In this document: positions 33,640-44,956 of the stretch, piece after piece
Layout of the letters: the number at the start of each line of letters is the position of its first letter
Position numbering within the stretch: the first letter of the stretch is position 1
Origin: Rattus norvegicus
Taxonomy: Eukaryota; Chordata; Mammalia; Rodentia; Muridae
DNA: 64,000 nt
NCBI RefSeq assembly: GCF_036323735.1
Contig: NC_086024.1
Coordinates: 62,086,924 to 62,150,923, forward strand
Direction of reading: 5' to 3'
Translations under genes and position numbers: made by a program
Notes under the pieces: model-generated
Told to the model about the DNA's origin: nothing
What the model saw: the letters and a program-made list of their open reading frames with translations, nothing else
Databases searched by the model: none

Positions 33640-35871
33640 CAATTATAATTTGCCTACATAAATGTTACCTTACAAACAGAAGGAGACAGAGTTGCAGGGA
33701 CTAATAATAATGCCCTTCACTTCGGGCTATCTCAATGTTTAAACCTGCACAAGTGAAAAGTAAGGCATGGGTCCTCCCTGTCTGTCTCAGTCACTGCAGT
33801 GTCACCTCCTCATTTCCTGCCTCCCTAATTTTGCTCACTGCTTCTCTCGTCTTTGAAAGTGGCCATTTTCTCAGATGTATCACAACTCCTAGTTTTTTTT
33901 TTGTTTGCCTGTATTAATTAATCCGAATTTACCCAGTCATATATGCTGTCCTGAATAATTCATGTGGCTGTATGATAACATGATAGCTAAAATGATAGAA
34001 TAAAAACAAGTGTATATGTCAGCTATTTTCCAAAACTATTAACACAAGGCATTTAGTATATCTCACTTAATATCTTTACCAGACTAAAGTCCAACCTACT
34101 GAAAAAGTGTTACTCAACATTTTTAAGTCATAAATCTCACATATTCTTGATAAGGTACTCAGCTCCTCCCAGCAGATGCTGAGATTTAACTATTAGTGGT
34201 ATCAATATTTTTATGATTTATGCACAGATGATTATTGTTGATTTTCAGAATGAGTTGATAATTCATAAAACAACATATATTATGTCCACGGAGTTGAAAC
34301 CATATTATGACAAGGCTAACAATTATATTTAAAATAAAACCACTTGGTGTTAACTGGCATTTGATTATCCCAATGCTATTAAATATATTAAAGATCTGCC
34401 ATGGAGATCTCTAACCAATATGGTATTTATTGATTTATCTCTCATTCTGATATATCAATGAAAATTTAATAAAATTTAATTCAATTCATAGGCATTAAGA
34501 GGAAAATAAAATGTAACTGGATTTTTTGAATTTAGAATAGAAAGGATGAGTTTTCTAATTATATTGATGAGCAGAAATAACATATAGCATATGACTTTAA
34601 TGAAATGCCTGGATAACTAGCAATACTGAGCTCTTTCCCAAAGACTAATACTGAAATTATAGTGAAGGAGATCATGCTAGGAAACATTGTTCCATGCAGT
34701 GGAAAGCACCTGCTCCAAGAAGACCAGGACAGTAGCTGTAAGGGCCAATTGCCCTCAGTACACATAGGATAATGGAAAGGAAGGCTAATGAGCTTCTGAA
34801 AAAGACTGACATTCATAAGATTTTAAAGTTCTTTATGCATGATAATATCATTGGCTCTTCCCCTTGAGTACTGTGGGAACTGATAAAAGTTAAATATGTA
34901 CACGAACTCTGCTGGATCATAGACCAGCAAAGCCCTAGGATCTAGCCTGGCATTGTGATGTTTCTCACAAGAACTCTCTGGATGACAGAGCCATGCTCAG
35001 TTTTCTTAAACAGCATATTAGAAATTTGTGCCCTTACTATTGACCTGGAACTTTTGAGAGCTATTTCTACTAAGTACAACAAGTGTTTCTAGATTTTGTG
35101 CATTATTGTTTCTGTGTTTGGGTCTTATGCTTTCAAGCAAACCCATTACTTGCAGATGCAAAGCATCTCCTTAATCTCATAGTAGCAGGGTGACCTTAAA
35201 TGAATTTAAGAAGATGATAACTGAACGACTTAATTAATTTTATCCTAAAAACTTTCTTAAGAAGTCATTAAGGCGGGCATGTTAACATTCACGTGCTACC
35301 AAACCAGATAGCATGTTTTTTAAATGAAACCCACCACGTTTTATTTAAGCACATTTTCACAAATTTCTAGTATAATAAACTGCATATTAAATGCACCTTT
35401 AAAGAAGTATTTTAATACTTTTTTAGTATTTCCTAAAATATCCTTGCTAGAGAAAAAAATGTGATGGCTTTATTATCAGATAGCAAATGTAGGAAATATC
35501 CTATAGTTACACGTACAGTAGGAACACAGGAACCCAAATACTTTGAGACTTACTCTGAATCATTTCTGTTATTCTGTTCTTTTTTATTAAGGTATCAAGT
35601 CTTGGCTACATAATATTCACATGTACTATTCATAGATTCATTACCCGAGGACACATAAGGGCACTTATTTAGATATACTATACAAATGAATGCTGCCTGT
35701 AACGCATGTATGAGATTCTTCACACAACCTTGTATTCTTTTAATCTTACTTGTTCTAAGGCTTCACATAGACCTACTGACCAGGAAGCGTAAGACAACAG
35801 AGAGAAAAATAGAGGACAAATTGTTCCTAGTGAATGTTTTTACTCCAGTTTCATTTTAGTCATTTTTACAT
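33640..35871. other. Long unique AT-rich stretch, no gene
   Basis: No transposable element or exon recognised. The frame at 34559-34816 (minus, 85 codons) has no domain and no splice context. Confidence 0.5.
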
Positions 35872-36015
35872 TTTCATTTGTTTGTTTGAGAGAGGGTTTC
35901 TCTGAGTAGCCCTGGCTGTCCTGGAACTCACTGTCTACCAGGATGGGCTTGGAGATCTGCCAACCTCTGTCTCCCAAGTGCTGGGATTAAAGGTGTACAC
36001 CACCATCACCTGGCC
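35872..36015 (-). mobile_element. B1 SINE, minus strand
   Basis: Full-length-like 7SL-derived B1 read on the minus strand. The plus strand shows GAGAGAGGGTTTCTCTGAGT, AGCCCTGGCTGTCCTGGAAC, TCACTGTCTACCAGGATGGG and CAAGTGCTGGGATTAAAGGT, ending CACCACCATCACCTGGCC. A (TTTG)-type run at 35877-35890 is the reverse of its tail. No internal coding. Confidence 0.97.
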
Positions 36016-36483
36016 ATTTTTCTGTCCTAGTCCTTCGCTTGTCACAAATTTATCTCTCCTAGAACCTCAACAACTCAGGAGATTTTATACTGCCCTCAAA
36101 CACTAGTTAATTTGAGACACTAGTCAATATGTGCAAAAGTAAATCATAGTCTATGTTTAGGATGTAAGCGAACTGTTCTTCAAGATAATGTTCTCAAAGA
36201 CTAATAATACCTTTTATATTGATTAAAGATAAAGAAAAAACATGATTACAATGATGGATCACATAAAATGATATTTTTGGAAAAGAAGAGCAGCATTTAT
36301 TTATTAAAAGAAACAAACACGAACACCAATTCACTTTAGTGACTGAATTATGTGAAACAATTATAAGAGTTTACGACACGGTTTCGAAGAAATTAATGTT
36401 ATTATTGGCTAGATCTCTACAGCTGATAGCAATTTCCAGTGGAATGCTATTAAAAAGATCAAAACTATCGTTTTCTGAATTAC
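36016..36483. other. Unique AT-rich sequence
   Basis: No repeat or gene recognised. Confidence 0.5.
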
Positions 36484-36846
36484 TTTTTTATTGGATATTT
36501 TTAATTTACATTTAAAATGTTATTCCCTGTCCACTGGTGTCCTACAAGGCCATCCTCTGCAAAATATGCAGCTGGAGCCATGGGTCTGTTCATGTGTACT
36601 CTGTGGATGGTGGTTTAGGCCCTGGGAGCTCTGGTTGGTTGGCATTGTTGTTCTTATGGGGTTGCAAGTTCCTTCAGCTCCTTCAATCCTTTCTCTAATT
36701 CCTCCAACGGGGACCTTGTTCTCAATTCAATGATTTGCTGTTAGTTTTCCCCACTGTATTTGTCACGCTCTGGCTGAGTCTCTCAGGAGCCAGCTCTTTC
36801 AGGCTCCTGTCGGTATGCACTGCTTAGCTTCATTAATATTGTCTAG
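36484..36846 (-). mobile_element. 5'-truncated older L1 3' UTR
   Basis: TTTTTATTGGATATTTTTAA, TTACATTTAAAATGTTATTC, then an internal deletion of the C-rich tract. It continues TGCAGCTGGAGCCATGGGTC, GGGAGCTCTGGTTGGTTGGC and CGCTCTGGCTGAGTCTCTCA to TTCATTAATATTGTCTAGA. Older subfamily (similar to 18664-19400). Confidence 0.85.
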
Positions 36847-38379
36847 ATTATATATATAAAATTTTTTAAAAGTCACTTGTCTGTCTATTCCAAAATCTCC
36901 TTCATGAGATGTGCTTTTACATGGTTAACCAAGGGCAAGGAATGGCACTGCTCACAAAAGCATCTTGTCCAATTCTATCACTAAAGATTATTTTATTTTA
37001 AACAGGGTTTATAAATTGAACTAGGAATAAACAATCAATCCAATATACTGTGCCTTTGCAGTTTTCATAATGTAAATTACACATTTCCACATATCTTCTA
37101 CTTGAGTTCTCATGCCTTCAAGGTGTTTAAAGTCAATATCCAAAAGTCAGGATAGAACTTATATATTTTTGAAAAATGGCAGGAATTTTTTTATTTAAAT
37201 TGTATCTTTCCTAAATAATAATTAAAGTGTTCCACTTAACTAAATTACTCTGCACTTGGTGCTAGTCACTAACTCTTCAATAATTGTTCATTGTTCTCTC
37301 AAATACTGGCTCAGAAAAAGTCTAAAATTGTTGTCCAGGCCCCGCGCCTGTGTGGAATGAGCTGGTAATTCAGGTAAACCAAAAGAAACGTGTCATATTC
37401 ATATTCTTCTAATCTCTTGCCAATGCAGTATTTCTCAGAACTCTGTGGCAAATGTAACCTGTATTCTGGAATAACTGTATGAAGATCCTTTTGTCCCGTT
37501 ACATTTAATGTTTAGTGTGATGGCTGGTTTTCTTTCTTTTTCTGATGTCACCAATTCTGTTATTTTACATTTTATTGAAATATTTTTACATAATATATTC
37601 TATCCATGATTTACTATCACCTGAGCAGGGACCGTCAGTTGAATAATTGTCTTGATTGTTTTTAATTGATGTAGAGCAATCCACTGAAAGCGTGGGCCTC
37701 ACTTTCCAGTAGGAGCCCATAAAAAGTGATAGGTTAGAAGGAATATTATTCACATGTCCCTCTCTTGGCCCTCCTTCTTGCAGCTGAGCTGTTTTACCAT
37801 GGTTGTATCAGAATCATCATTTCTAGGCTAAGTATGAATTGGGCCAATGGCAATCCAGGTACCTGCACAACATCAGTGAAAGACTGGGATTCCTGAAGCA
37901 CCAAGCCACATAGACAGAGCAACTAACGGCACTAGGCTCTTAGCCTCAGCAGTGTCAGAGCAATGTTAATACTGCATAATATGATTTAACAAATCATATT
38001 TATCCTATCCATCTGTCCCTGTAGAGAACCTTGGCTAGCTCAATGAACCTTGCTTTTTAAAAGCAGAGAATATGGTGACATGAGTTAAGAGAGACATAGC
38101 AAACTGTTCCAAGACCACTTACTTGACTATGTTTAATGTTATAAAAGTCCTCTGAAATTTTGTGTTCTGAAACTACATTGTTGTCATTCTCCCAATCCTG
38201 ACAAGACTTCAATCAGCTACACTTTGAGAGTGCTGATCAAAATGTCTACTGAAATAAAATACTGTCCTAATTTTCTCCTTTGACTTTGACAAGCCAAACT
38301 TGACAAGCCAAGTTACCTTTGCACTATCTCTTTTCTTCACATGTTCTCCAAATTGTACTTTCTCAATCAGTATATTTAA
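36847..38379. other. Unique sequence, no gene
   Basis: No transposable element or exon recognised. Confidence 0.5.
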
Positions 38380-38990
38380 TCTGCTTATCTGACCAGTTTG
38401 TTTAAGGCCTTACGTAGCAGCGGGGAGAAATATATTACTTTACTACCTAATTTCAAAAGATTCAAAGTGACTTAACTTTGTCTCAACTTTTGTACCACTC
38501 GATCATAATTAATTTTGATGATCTTTAGCTAAATTGGAAGCAATAGGCAGCTCTGTAGGAAAGGATGAAGACAAGAGGCCAAGCAAAGCTCCCTGTCGGT
38601 TCCGCCAGCCTAATTTAAAGCACATTTGCTCTGTAGCAGTCAGCTCGACAGTCATTCTCGGGACAGAATGGAAGGAGCAGTTGTATCCCTGCCCAGACAC
38701 AGTGAGTTTGTGTGAACGTGGTGCTTCTCATTAGGCAATCAATAATACATTTTATTGGTTCCAGAACACTGCACAAAGCCCACTAGAAGTCATCTCACTC
38801 CACTGTTTTGAGTGTGAACATAACAATTAACCACTGAAAAAAAATAAATTAGTTTTTTCTGAAATCTGGAGGTTTTCTAGTTGTTAAAGCCCAATTACAA
38901 ATTAGCAAGCTGTGAATAATCAGATTACAAAATAATCAGGCTCAGAGCAGCAAGAGCTTCCCTTGTAAATACTCTGCTAAGCTTCACAAA
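38380..38990. promoter_or_regulatory. Candidate conserved non-coding element (inference)
   Basis: Repeat-free block of moderate GC, with a cluster of AT-rich homeodomain-type motifs at its 3' side: CAATCAATAATACATTTTAT, GCCCAATTACAAATTAGCAA, GAATAATCAGATTACAAAAT. A CpG-containing core lies upstream (GTTCCGCCAGCCTAATTTAA, GCAGTCAGCTCGACAGTC). The texture is unlike the AT-rich junk on both sides. The role is inferred, and only cross-species conservation or chromatin data can test it. Confidence 0.33.
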
Positions 38991-39879
38991 GTTTAAGTTA
39001 TGTGGTAATGGATGGCAAAGAGGCACAATTATCTTGAATCTGTAATGCTTGTAGTTTTACTATAAGTATATATCTACATGTACACATACATATATGTATA
39101 TATACCCTTGCTGTTAGTGATTTTTCTGTTAAAGGAATGCAGATTTTAAAGACAGATACACTGATGTAAAACAGCTTCTCACAATTGAGCTTCAAATTAA
39201 TTATTAAAAATTATTATGATATATCCACACATGCAATCTTATATTACAAAATGGCAACAAGCACTGGTCATAGTAAAAATATTAGAGTTTTATTGACTTA
39301 GCTCAGCATAATTTTTTAGGTCACTTGAAAAATCAATTGCATAATAATATAATATATGAAATAATAAAATTCAAACAGATTCAGCATGATTAAAACTAAA
39401 TTCAAAAGAATGTCAGAATTTTAATTTTAATGTATAAAGAAGGGAATTAAGGAATAAAATCATAAAACAAATATAAATAACTATAATGCTAAAATGTTCA
39501 AATTACAAAGTAGAATCTGTTTCTAATATTTGTGCATAGAAGTGACACATAAATAATTTTGAGGAGCCATAACTACTTTCAAAAATGAAAAAAGAAATGA
39601 AATAGACTAAGGCATAGCAAATTGCAATGTCTTTCACAGAAGAAAGATGAAAAATAAAAAATTAAAATATAAGATAGAATATAAGACAAAGAAGAAAGTT
39701 GATCATGAATTCTTACAAAGAAAATCTTTCAATGAATATGGACATTTAGAAAGTATAGTCACGTTTAACCCGAAGAAATGCTAATGAACCTGGTAACATT
39801 AATTATAATAAACTACTTTAAGCTAATCAAGTCCAAAGAACTAAACATAGAGGAAAGAAATGTAAAAATTATAAATCAC
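38991..39879. other. Very AT-rich unique sequence
   Basis: Mostly A/T with no recognisable repeat family. Open frames are chance. Confidence 0.5.
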
Positions 39880-41872
39880 TGCTCCCAGAGGCATTTCAGG
39901 TGTGGCTGCTGTGACACACAAGCATCAGTAGGTGGCAGAGAGGAGAGAGGTTATAGCTATGCTCTGTGTTCTGATCTGTGAACGTCTGAATGATTAGTAG
40001 CCTAACATTCCCTCAAAAAAGCAAGCCTGAGCTGACCACCAGTCAGGAGTGAGCAAGAGTCAGAGGACCCCCACATGGGGCCACATAGACAGACTGGGAG
40101 AGGAGCAAACACAAGAAAACCACCAGTCTGATAGCATAGGACAGGGAGCTAGCCTGAGATGACCAACATTCAGGCACAGCTGTGGGGGCACAGGTCATGC
40201 TCTAGATGGCACCTGCTTGTTGCCATAATACACAGGTAGGGCATAGCAATTCAGAAACTGTCCTAAGATACCCTAGACACGTAGAGACCCCCGGTACCAT
40301 TAGGAGGCAGAACCAGAGACTCAGAGCAGTGGGGAACAGCCTGATGTGAGTGATGACATCTAGGACCAAGGTGAGATCCTGACCTGTGCTGCCACTCAGG
40401 GACACATCTAGGTCAGTGGCCCTTCAGGAACAGGGGTCTGTTACAACCAAAGATCAGGCAGAAGTCTTCAATCTGGGCTGCTGCCTGGGGACATGTTAAT
40501 GTTTGAGGACTATGCAAAACTGCCCTCCACAATTCTTTACCTGGGAATCCTGGGACAATTGGCCCTGAGAATATGAGAGCAGGGGGAGTTGACCCTGCCC
40601 CTGACCAACTGCAGTACTCAGGAGAATGGTCCCACATATCACCAAGGAAGCACAGTAAAGCTAGCCCTAGTTTTGGGAATTTGGGGTAAGCCAGACCTGA
40701 AGACATGAACACGGGAAAACTGGCCTCTGCCTTTTGTTTGCTCTGTGATGACTTCAATGAGGGAGAGATCCCATCCCTCCCTCTTGCCCTCACCACCTGC
40801 AGCACAGTAGAGCTAACCCTGGTGATAGAGGTGCAGAGGAGCTGGCCCGAGGATATGAGTGTGGGAGAATTGGCCATGGGACTTCTCTTCTGTGCTGTGA
40901 CAAAAGGAGAGTTGCCCTCCTGCACTCTTGCCCCTTGCCACCTCTGGCAGGCTAGAGAGTAAGCCCTAGTGTCATGAGATCAGGAGACACTTCCCTCTTC
41001 TGCTGAATCACTCAGGAGAGCAGGTCCTGCACAGTACAGTACAGTACTGGGCAGTAGAGTAGAGCTGGCCCTGGATATGGAGATTGCTAGAGAGCTGGCC
41101 CTGACTCTTCTCTGCTGAGGTGGTAGCCTGGACTAGGGAAAAATGCCCTCTTCCCTTCCCTTGTCCCTCATCACCTATATCAGGGAACAAATAGGAAAAC
41201 TGGCCCCAATATCATGAAACTGAGAAAACTGGCCTTTGTCCCTTGCCTGCTGCAGCACTCTTGAGAGCAGGCCTTGCATCTTGACAACACAATAGAGCCG
41301 GCCCTGATGGCATGGACGTGGATGAGCCAGTCATAAGGGCATGAGCAGGAGAGCATGCTCCACCCATTGCTGGCAGCAGCATTGGATGGGCCAGCTAGGG
41401 AAGGGCAGGAAAACTCACACTGATAGTGTGAGTATAGGACAGCTGGTAGGCTGACCAGCTCAGATACCTCTCAGGCCCAGATTCAGGTTTTGAATTGGCC
41501 CATCCCAACATCCAGCGAACTGCTGGAATGGTTGAAGGAGCCAGTCCTACTTCTCCAAAACAACAGCATCTCAACAACACAGTGCAAGAAGAGGATACCT
41601 GAAAGGAGTCCTAGTAAGGTTCCTGTATTGATAGTGAGGCAGAAGTCAGAGGCCTTGAACTAGAACAATGGGTCTTTGCAAGCAGAGAAGTCTAGACAAA
41701 AGTATACACTGTGGAATACACTGTCACACACTACAGCTTCCACAACAAGAATCTTCTCCCTCTGTAGTTGGGGAGTCACAAGGGTAGAGTCAAGTATGTG
41801 AAAAGAGGAAGAAGAGAGGGATTAGGATGTATGATGTGAAATTCACAAAGAACCAATAAGAGTTTTAAAAAA
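39880..41872 (+). repeat. Interspersed repeat with degenerate internal tandem units (family uncertain)
   Basis: About 2 kb of GC-richer DNA. A core like GAGAGCTGGCCCTG recurs in diverged form at about 40546, 40578, 40658, 40715, 40806, 40840, 40865, 40908, 41013, 41060, 41092, 41190, 41224, 41259 and 41293, alternating with CTTGCCTGCTGCAGCACTC-like segments. It ends GAAATTCACAAAGAACCAAT, AAGAGTTTTAAAAAAAG, which looks like a polyadenylated 3' end, so the whole may be a retroposed unit read on the plus strand. I have seen similar murine satellite-like repeats but cannot name this one. The 170-codon frame at 40413-40925 (minus) is a by-product. Confidence 0.55.
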
Positions 41873-42169
41873 AGTATAAATCATGAAACAAACAAAGGAG
41901 AACCAAAGACACCTGACAAAACTAACAAGACAGATTTACATCATTAGCTAACTAAAAATAAGACGCAAGTGAAAGCTCAGATATAGAAACTTGGAAAGAA
42001 AATAGGCATTTAAGCAAGAAGCAGCAATTAAATAGACAGTCTATTTTAAAATATATATAAAAAATAATTAAAACCAAACCTATTTTAGCAAAACAATGAA
42101 AAAATTATCAGAAACTATGGCATTTGATGAGCCTTCCTCCAACTCACAGGACCCCACAGTCTACTTGTC
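41873..42169. other. A-rich unique sequence
   Basis: No family recognised. A-rich sequence between the repeat at left and the L1 relic at right. Confidence 0.45.
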
Positions 42170-44147
42170 TCCCAGGAAGTCTGCCATAACCAGGAACACA
42201 TGTTGGTATGCCTACCCCTGGACCTCAAGGCCACCCTGTCTCCTAGGACTATGGACAAAAGGATATAAGGACACAGGAGATCTGCTCTAACCAGGGACAC
42301 AGGAAATACCCCTATCCAAAGATAGTACTGTCTGCCTCCAAAGAGGCCTGCTCTATCGCAGGACACACAGCTCTACCTACCAGGAGGCCTGCTCCACTCC
42401 AAGACACCCAGGCCAGTCAAAGAAAATGCAAAGGGTAAAAAATTCCTAGGAAAATCCAGGGAATTTGGGACACACCGAAAAGACCAGACCTAAGAATAAT
42501 AAGAATAAGCCAAGATAAAGAATCCCAGTTCAAAAAGCCAGAAACATCTTCAATAAAATCATAGAAGAAAACTTCGTAACCTAAATAAAGAGATAACCAT
42601 AAACATACATGAAGCTTACAAAACACCAAATAGATTGGACCAGCAAAGAAATCATTCCACTGTATAATAAGAAAATATAATAAGAAAAATACTAAATGTA
42701 CAGAACAAAGAACAAATATTAAAAGCTGTAAGGGAAAAGAGGCCAAATAACATATAAAGACAAATAACATATGAGAATCACACCAGACTTCTCAAGAGAA
42801 ACATGAAAAGCCAGAATATGTAGGACACATGTCATACAGACCCTACGAGACCACAGATGCAAGCCCAGTATCTCTCCCAATCACCGTAGATGGAGAAATC
42901 AAGATATTCCATGATAAAACCAATTAAAACAATATCTTACCAGCCATACAGACATACAGAGGGTACAAAGAAGCAAAACTCCAACACAAGGAGTGTACTC
43001 CACCCAGTAAAAGACAAGAAATTAAGCCTCTCACAACAAACACAGAAGAGAATTACACACACATAATACCATATTCAACAACAAAAATAACAGAAACTAA
43101 TAATCATTAGTCTTTAATCTCTCTCAACATCAACAGACTCAATTCCCCAATAAAAAGGTACAGGCTAACAAACTTGATAAGCAAACAGAATCCATCATTT
43201 TGCTGCATACTAGATAAGGATGCCCACTCTCTCACATCTATTCACTATAATGCTCAAAGTTCTAGCCAGAGCAATTAGACAACAAAATGAGATCAAAGAG
43301 ATACAAACTGGAAAGGAAGAACTCAAGGTATGATATGATAGTATACCTAAACAACCCCAAAAATTCTACCAGAGAACCCCTACAGCTTATACAAATGATA
43401 AACAAGCCAATAAAGAAATTGGAGAAACAATTTCCTTCACAATAGCCACAAATATATCTTGCTGTAACTCTAACCAAGCAAGTGAAAGATCTATATAACA
43501 AGAATTTCACGGCCCTGAAGAAAGAAATCAAAGACCTAAGAATATAGAAAGATCCCCCTTGCTAATGAATAGATAGGATAAACAAAGTAAAGATGGCCAT
43601 CTTATCAAAAGCAATCTACAGATTCAATGTAATCACCACCAAAGTTTCAACACAATTCTTCACAGAAATGTAAAAAGCAATTCTCAACCTCAAATGGAAA
43701 AACAAAAATCCAGGACGAGGAAAATGATTCTCAACACTAAAAGAACTTCTGGAGGAATCACCATCCCTGACTAAAAGTTGTACGTTAGAACAACAGTGAT
43801 TAAAAACAGCATGATATTGGTATAGAGATAGACAGCTAGATGAATGAAATAGAATTGAAGACACAGAAATAAACCCACACACCTATGAACACTTGATCTT
43901 TGGCAAAGAAGTCAAACCATAGAATGGAAAAAAGAACCCATCTTCAACAAATGGTGTTGGACTAACTGGAGATCTGCATCTAGGAGAATACAAATTGATC
44001 CGTATTTATCATCTTGTACAAAGTTCAAGTCCAAGTGAATCAAGAACCTCTACATAAAACATTAGGTACACTGCATCTAATAGAAGAGAGTGGGAGATAG
44101 CCTCAAACACATTGGCACAGGGGAAATTGTCCTGAATAGAACTTTGA
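42170..44147 (+). mobile_element. Old plus-strand L1 relic with large internal deletion
   Basis: Starts with about four degenerate units containing GAGGCCTGCTCTAxCxCAGG (near 42176, 42268, 42342, 42382), probably 5' UTR. ORF1 follows at about 42430-43010 (AATTTGGGACACACCGAAAA, CAGATGGAGAAATCAAGATA-like T-V-D-G-E-I-K-I-F-H-D). ORF2 starts near 43085 (S-L-N-I-N-R-L-N-S-P-I-K-R). At about 43205 it jumps from residue ~43 (F-C-C) to residue ~660 of the RT (Q-G-C-P-L-S-like), losing the endonuclease and most of the RT. It then continues to about residue 1000 at 44147 and stops without a 3' UTR or tail. Dead. Confidence 0.85.
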
Positions 44148-44526
44148 GTCTTTTATTTCTTTATTTCCTCCTTTACCCATAGATCAGTGAGTAGAGAGTT
44201 GTTCAATTTCCAAAAGTGTGTAGATTTTCTAGTGTTTTGGGTGTTGCTGAAGTCCAACTTTAATCCATGGTGGTCTGATAAAATACAAAGTGTTATTTCA
44301 ATTTTGTTGAAGATACTGAGCCTTGCTTTTTGACCCACTATATAGTCAATTTTGGAGAAGGATCCAGGGGGTGCAAAAAAGAAGGTAATTAGGGTCATGT
44401 ACAATATTTTAATTTACATTTAAGATTGATTTAAACTCATTTTATTGGTTGAGTTCACCGATGATGAAAGATATTAATGACCAGTGATTGTTATTTCCTG
44501 TTATTTTGATGTTTGTGGGGTCTGTG
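44148..44526 (-). mobile_element. Old minus-strand L1 relic, ORF2 5' part
   Basis: Frame 44153-44404 reads F-A-P-P-G-S-F-S-K-I-D-Y-I-V-G-Q-K, then I-L-S-D-H-H-G-L-K-L-D-F and W-K-L-N-N-S-L-L: ORF2 endonuclease residues about 190-275. It is followed by a decayed ORF2 start (AAAGATATTAATGACCAGTG). It meets the plus-strand relic tail to tail at 44147. No 3' end is present. Confidence 0.85.
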
Positions 44527-44527
44527 T

Positions 44528-44563
<36 letters not shown>

Positions 44564-44645
44564 TGTGTCTGTGTCTGTGTCTGTGTCTGTGTCTGTGTCT
44601 GTGTCTGTGTGGGTCTCTGTATGTCTGTGTGTGTCTGTGCTTTCC
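44527..44645. repeat. (TG)n-(TGTGTC)n compound microsatellite
   Basis: (TG)n at about 44529-44562, then eight or so TGTGTC hexamers, then TGGGTCTCTGTATGTCTG. It lies inside the old minus-strand L1, between its ORF2 start and ORF1. Confidence 0.96.
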
Positions 44646-44956
44646 TTGTTTTACTAGTATGGAATTACTTACTTCCTGTGGGTTAGAGTTCCCTTATAAT
44701 ATTTTCTATAGGGCTATATTTGTTAATAGATATTATTTGAATTCCAATTTGTCTTGAAATATCGTTTTCTCTATCTACAATGATTGAGAGTTTTGTTTAG
44801 TATTGTAGTCTACATTGGCACCTGTGATATTTTTTAGAGGGTGCAGATTATCTGTCCAGGCCAATCTAGCTTTTAGAGTCTCTGTTGAGAGGTTCAGTGT
44901 AATTCTGATAGGTCTGCCTTTGTATATGACCTGGCACTTATTCCTTGCCACTTTTA
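44646..44956 (-). mobile_element. Old minus-strand L1 relic, ORF1 C-terminus
   Basis: CCTTATAATATTTTCTATAG, GGGCTATATTTGTTAATAGA, TTTTCTCTATCTACAATGAT, then TCTGATAGGTCTGCCTTTGT: the reverse of ORF1's C-terminal domain (equivalent to V-D-G-E-T-K-I-F and K-G-R-P-I-R-I-T). It ends at 44956, where the next L1's poly-T begins. I could not find its continuation beyond 57.5 kb. Confidence 0.8.

Noticed and set aside
40413..40925. 170-codon minus-strand frame
   Set aside because: Lies in the GAGCTGGCCCTG-type repeat. No domain, and repeat structure explains the open frame.
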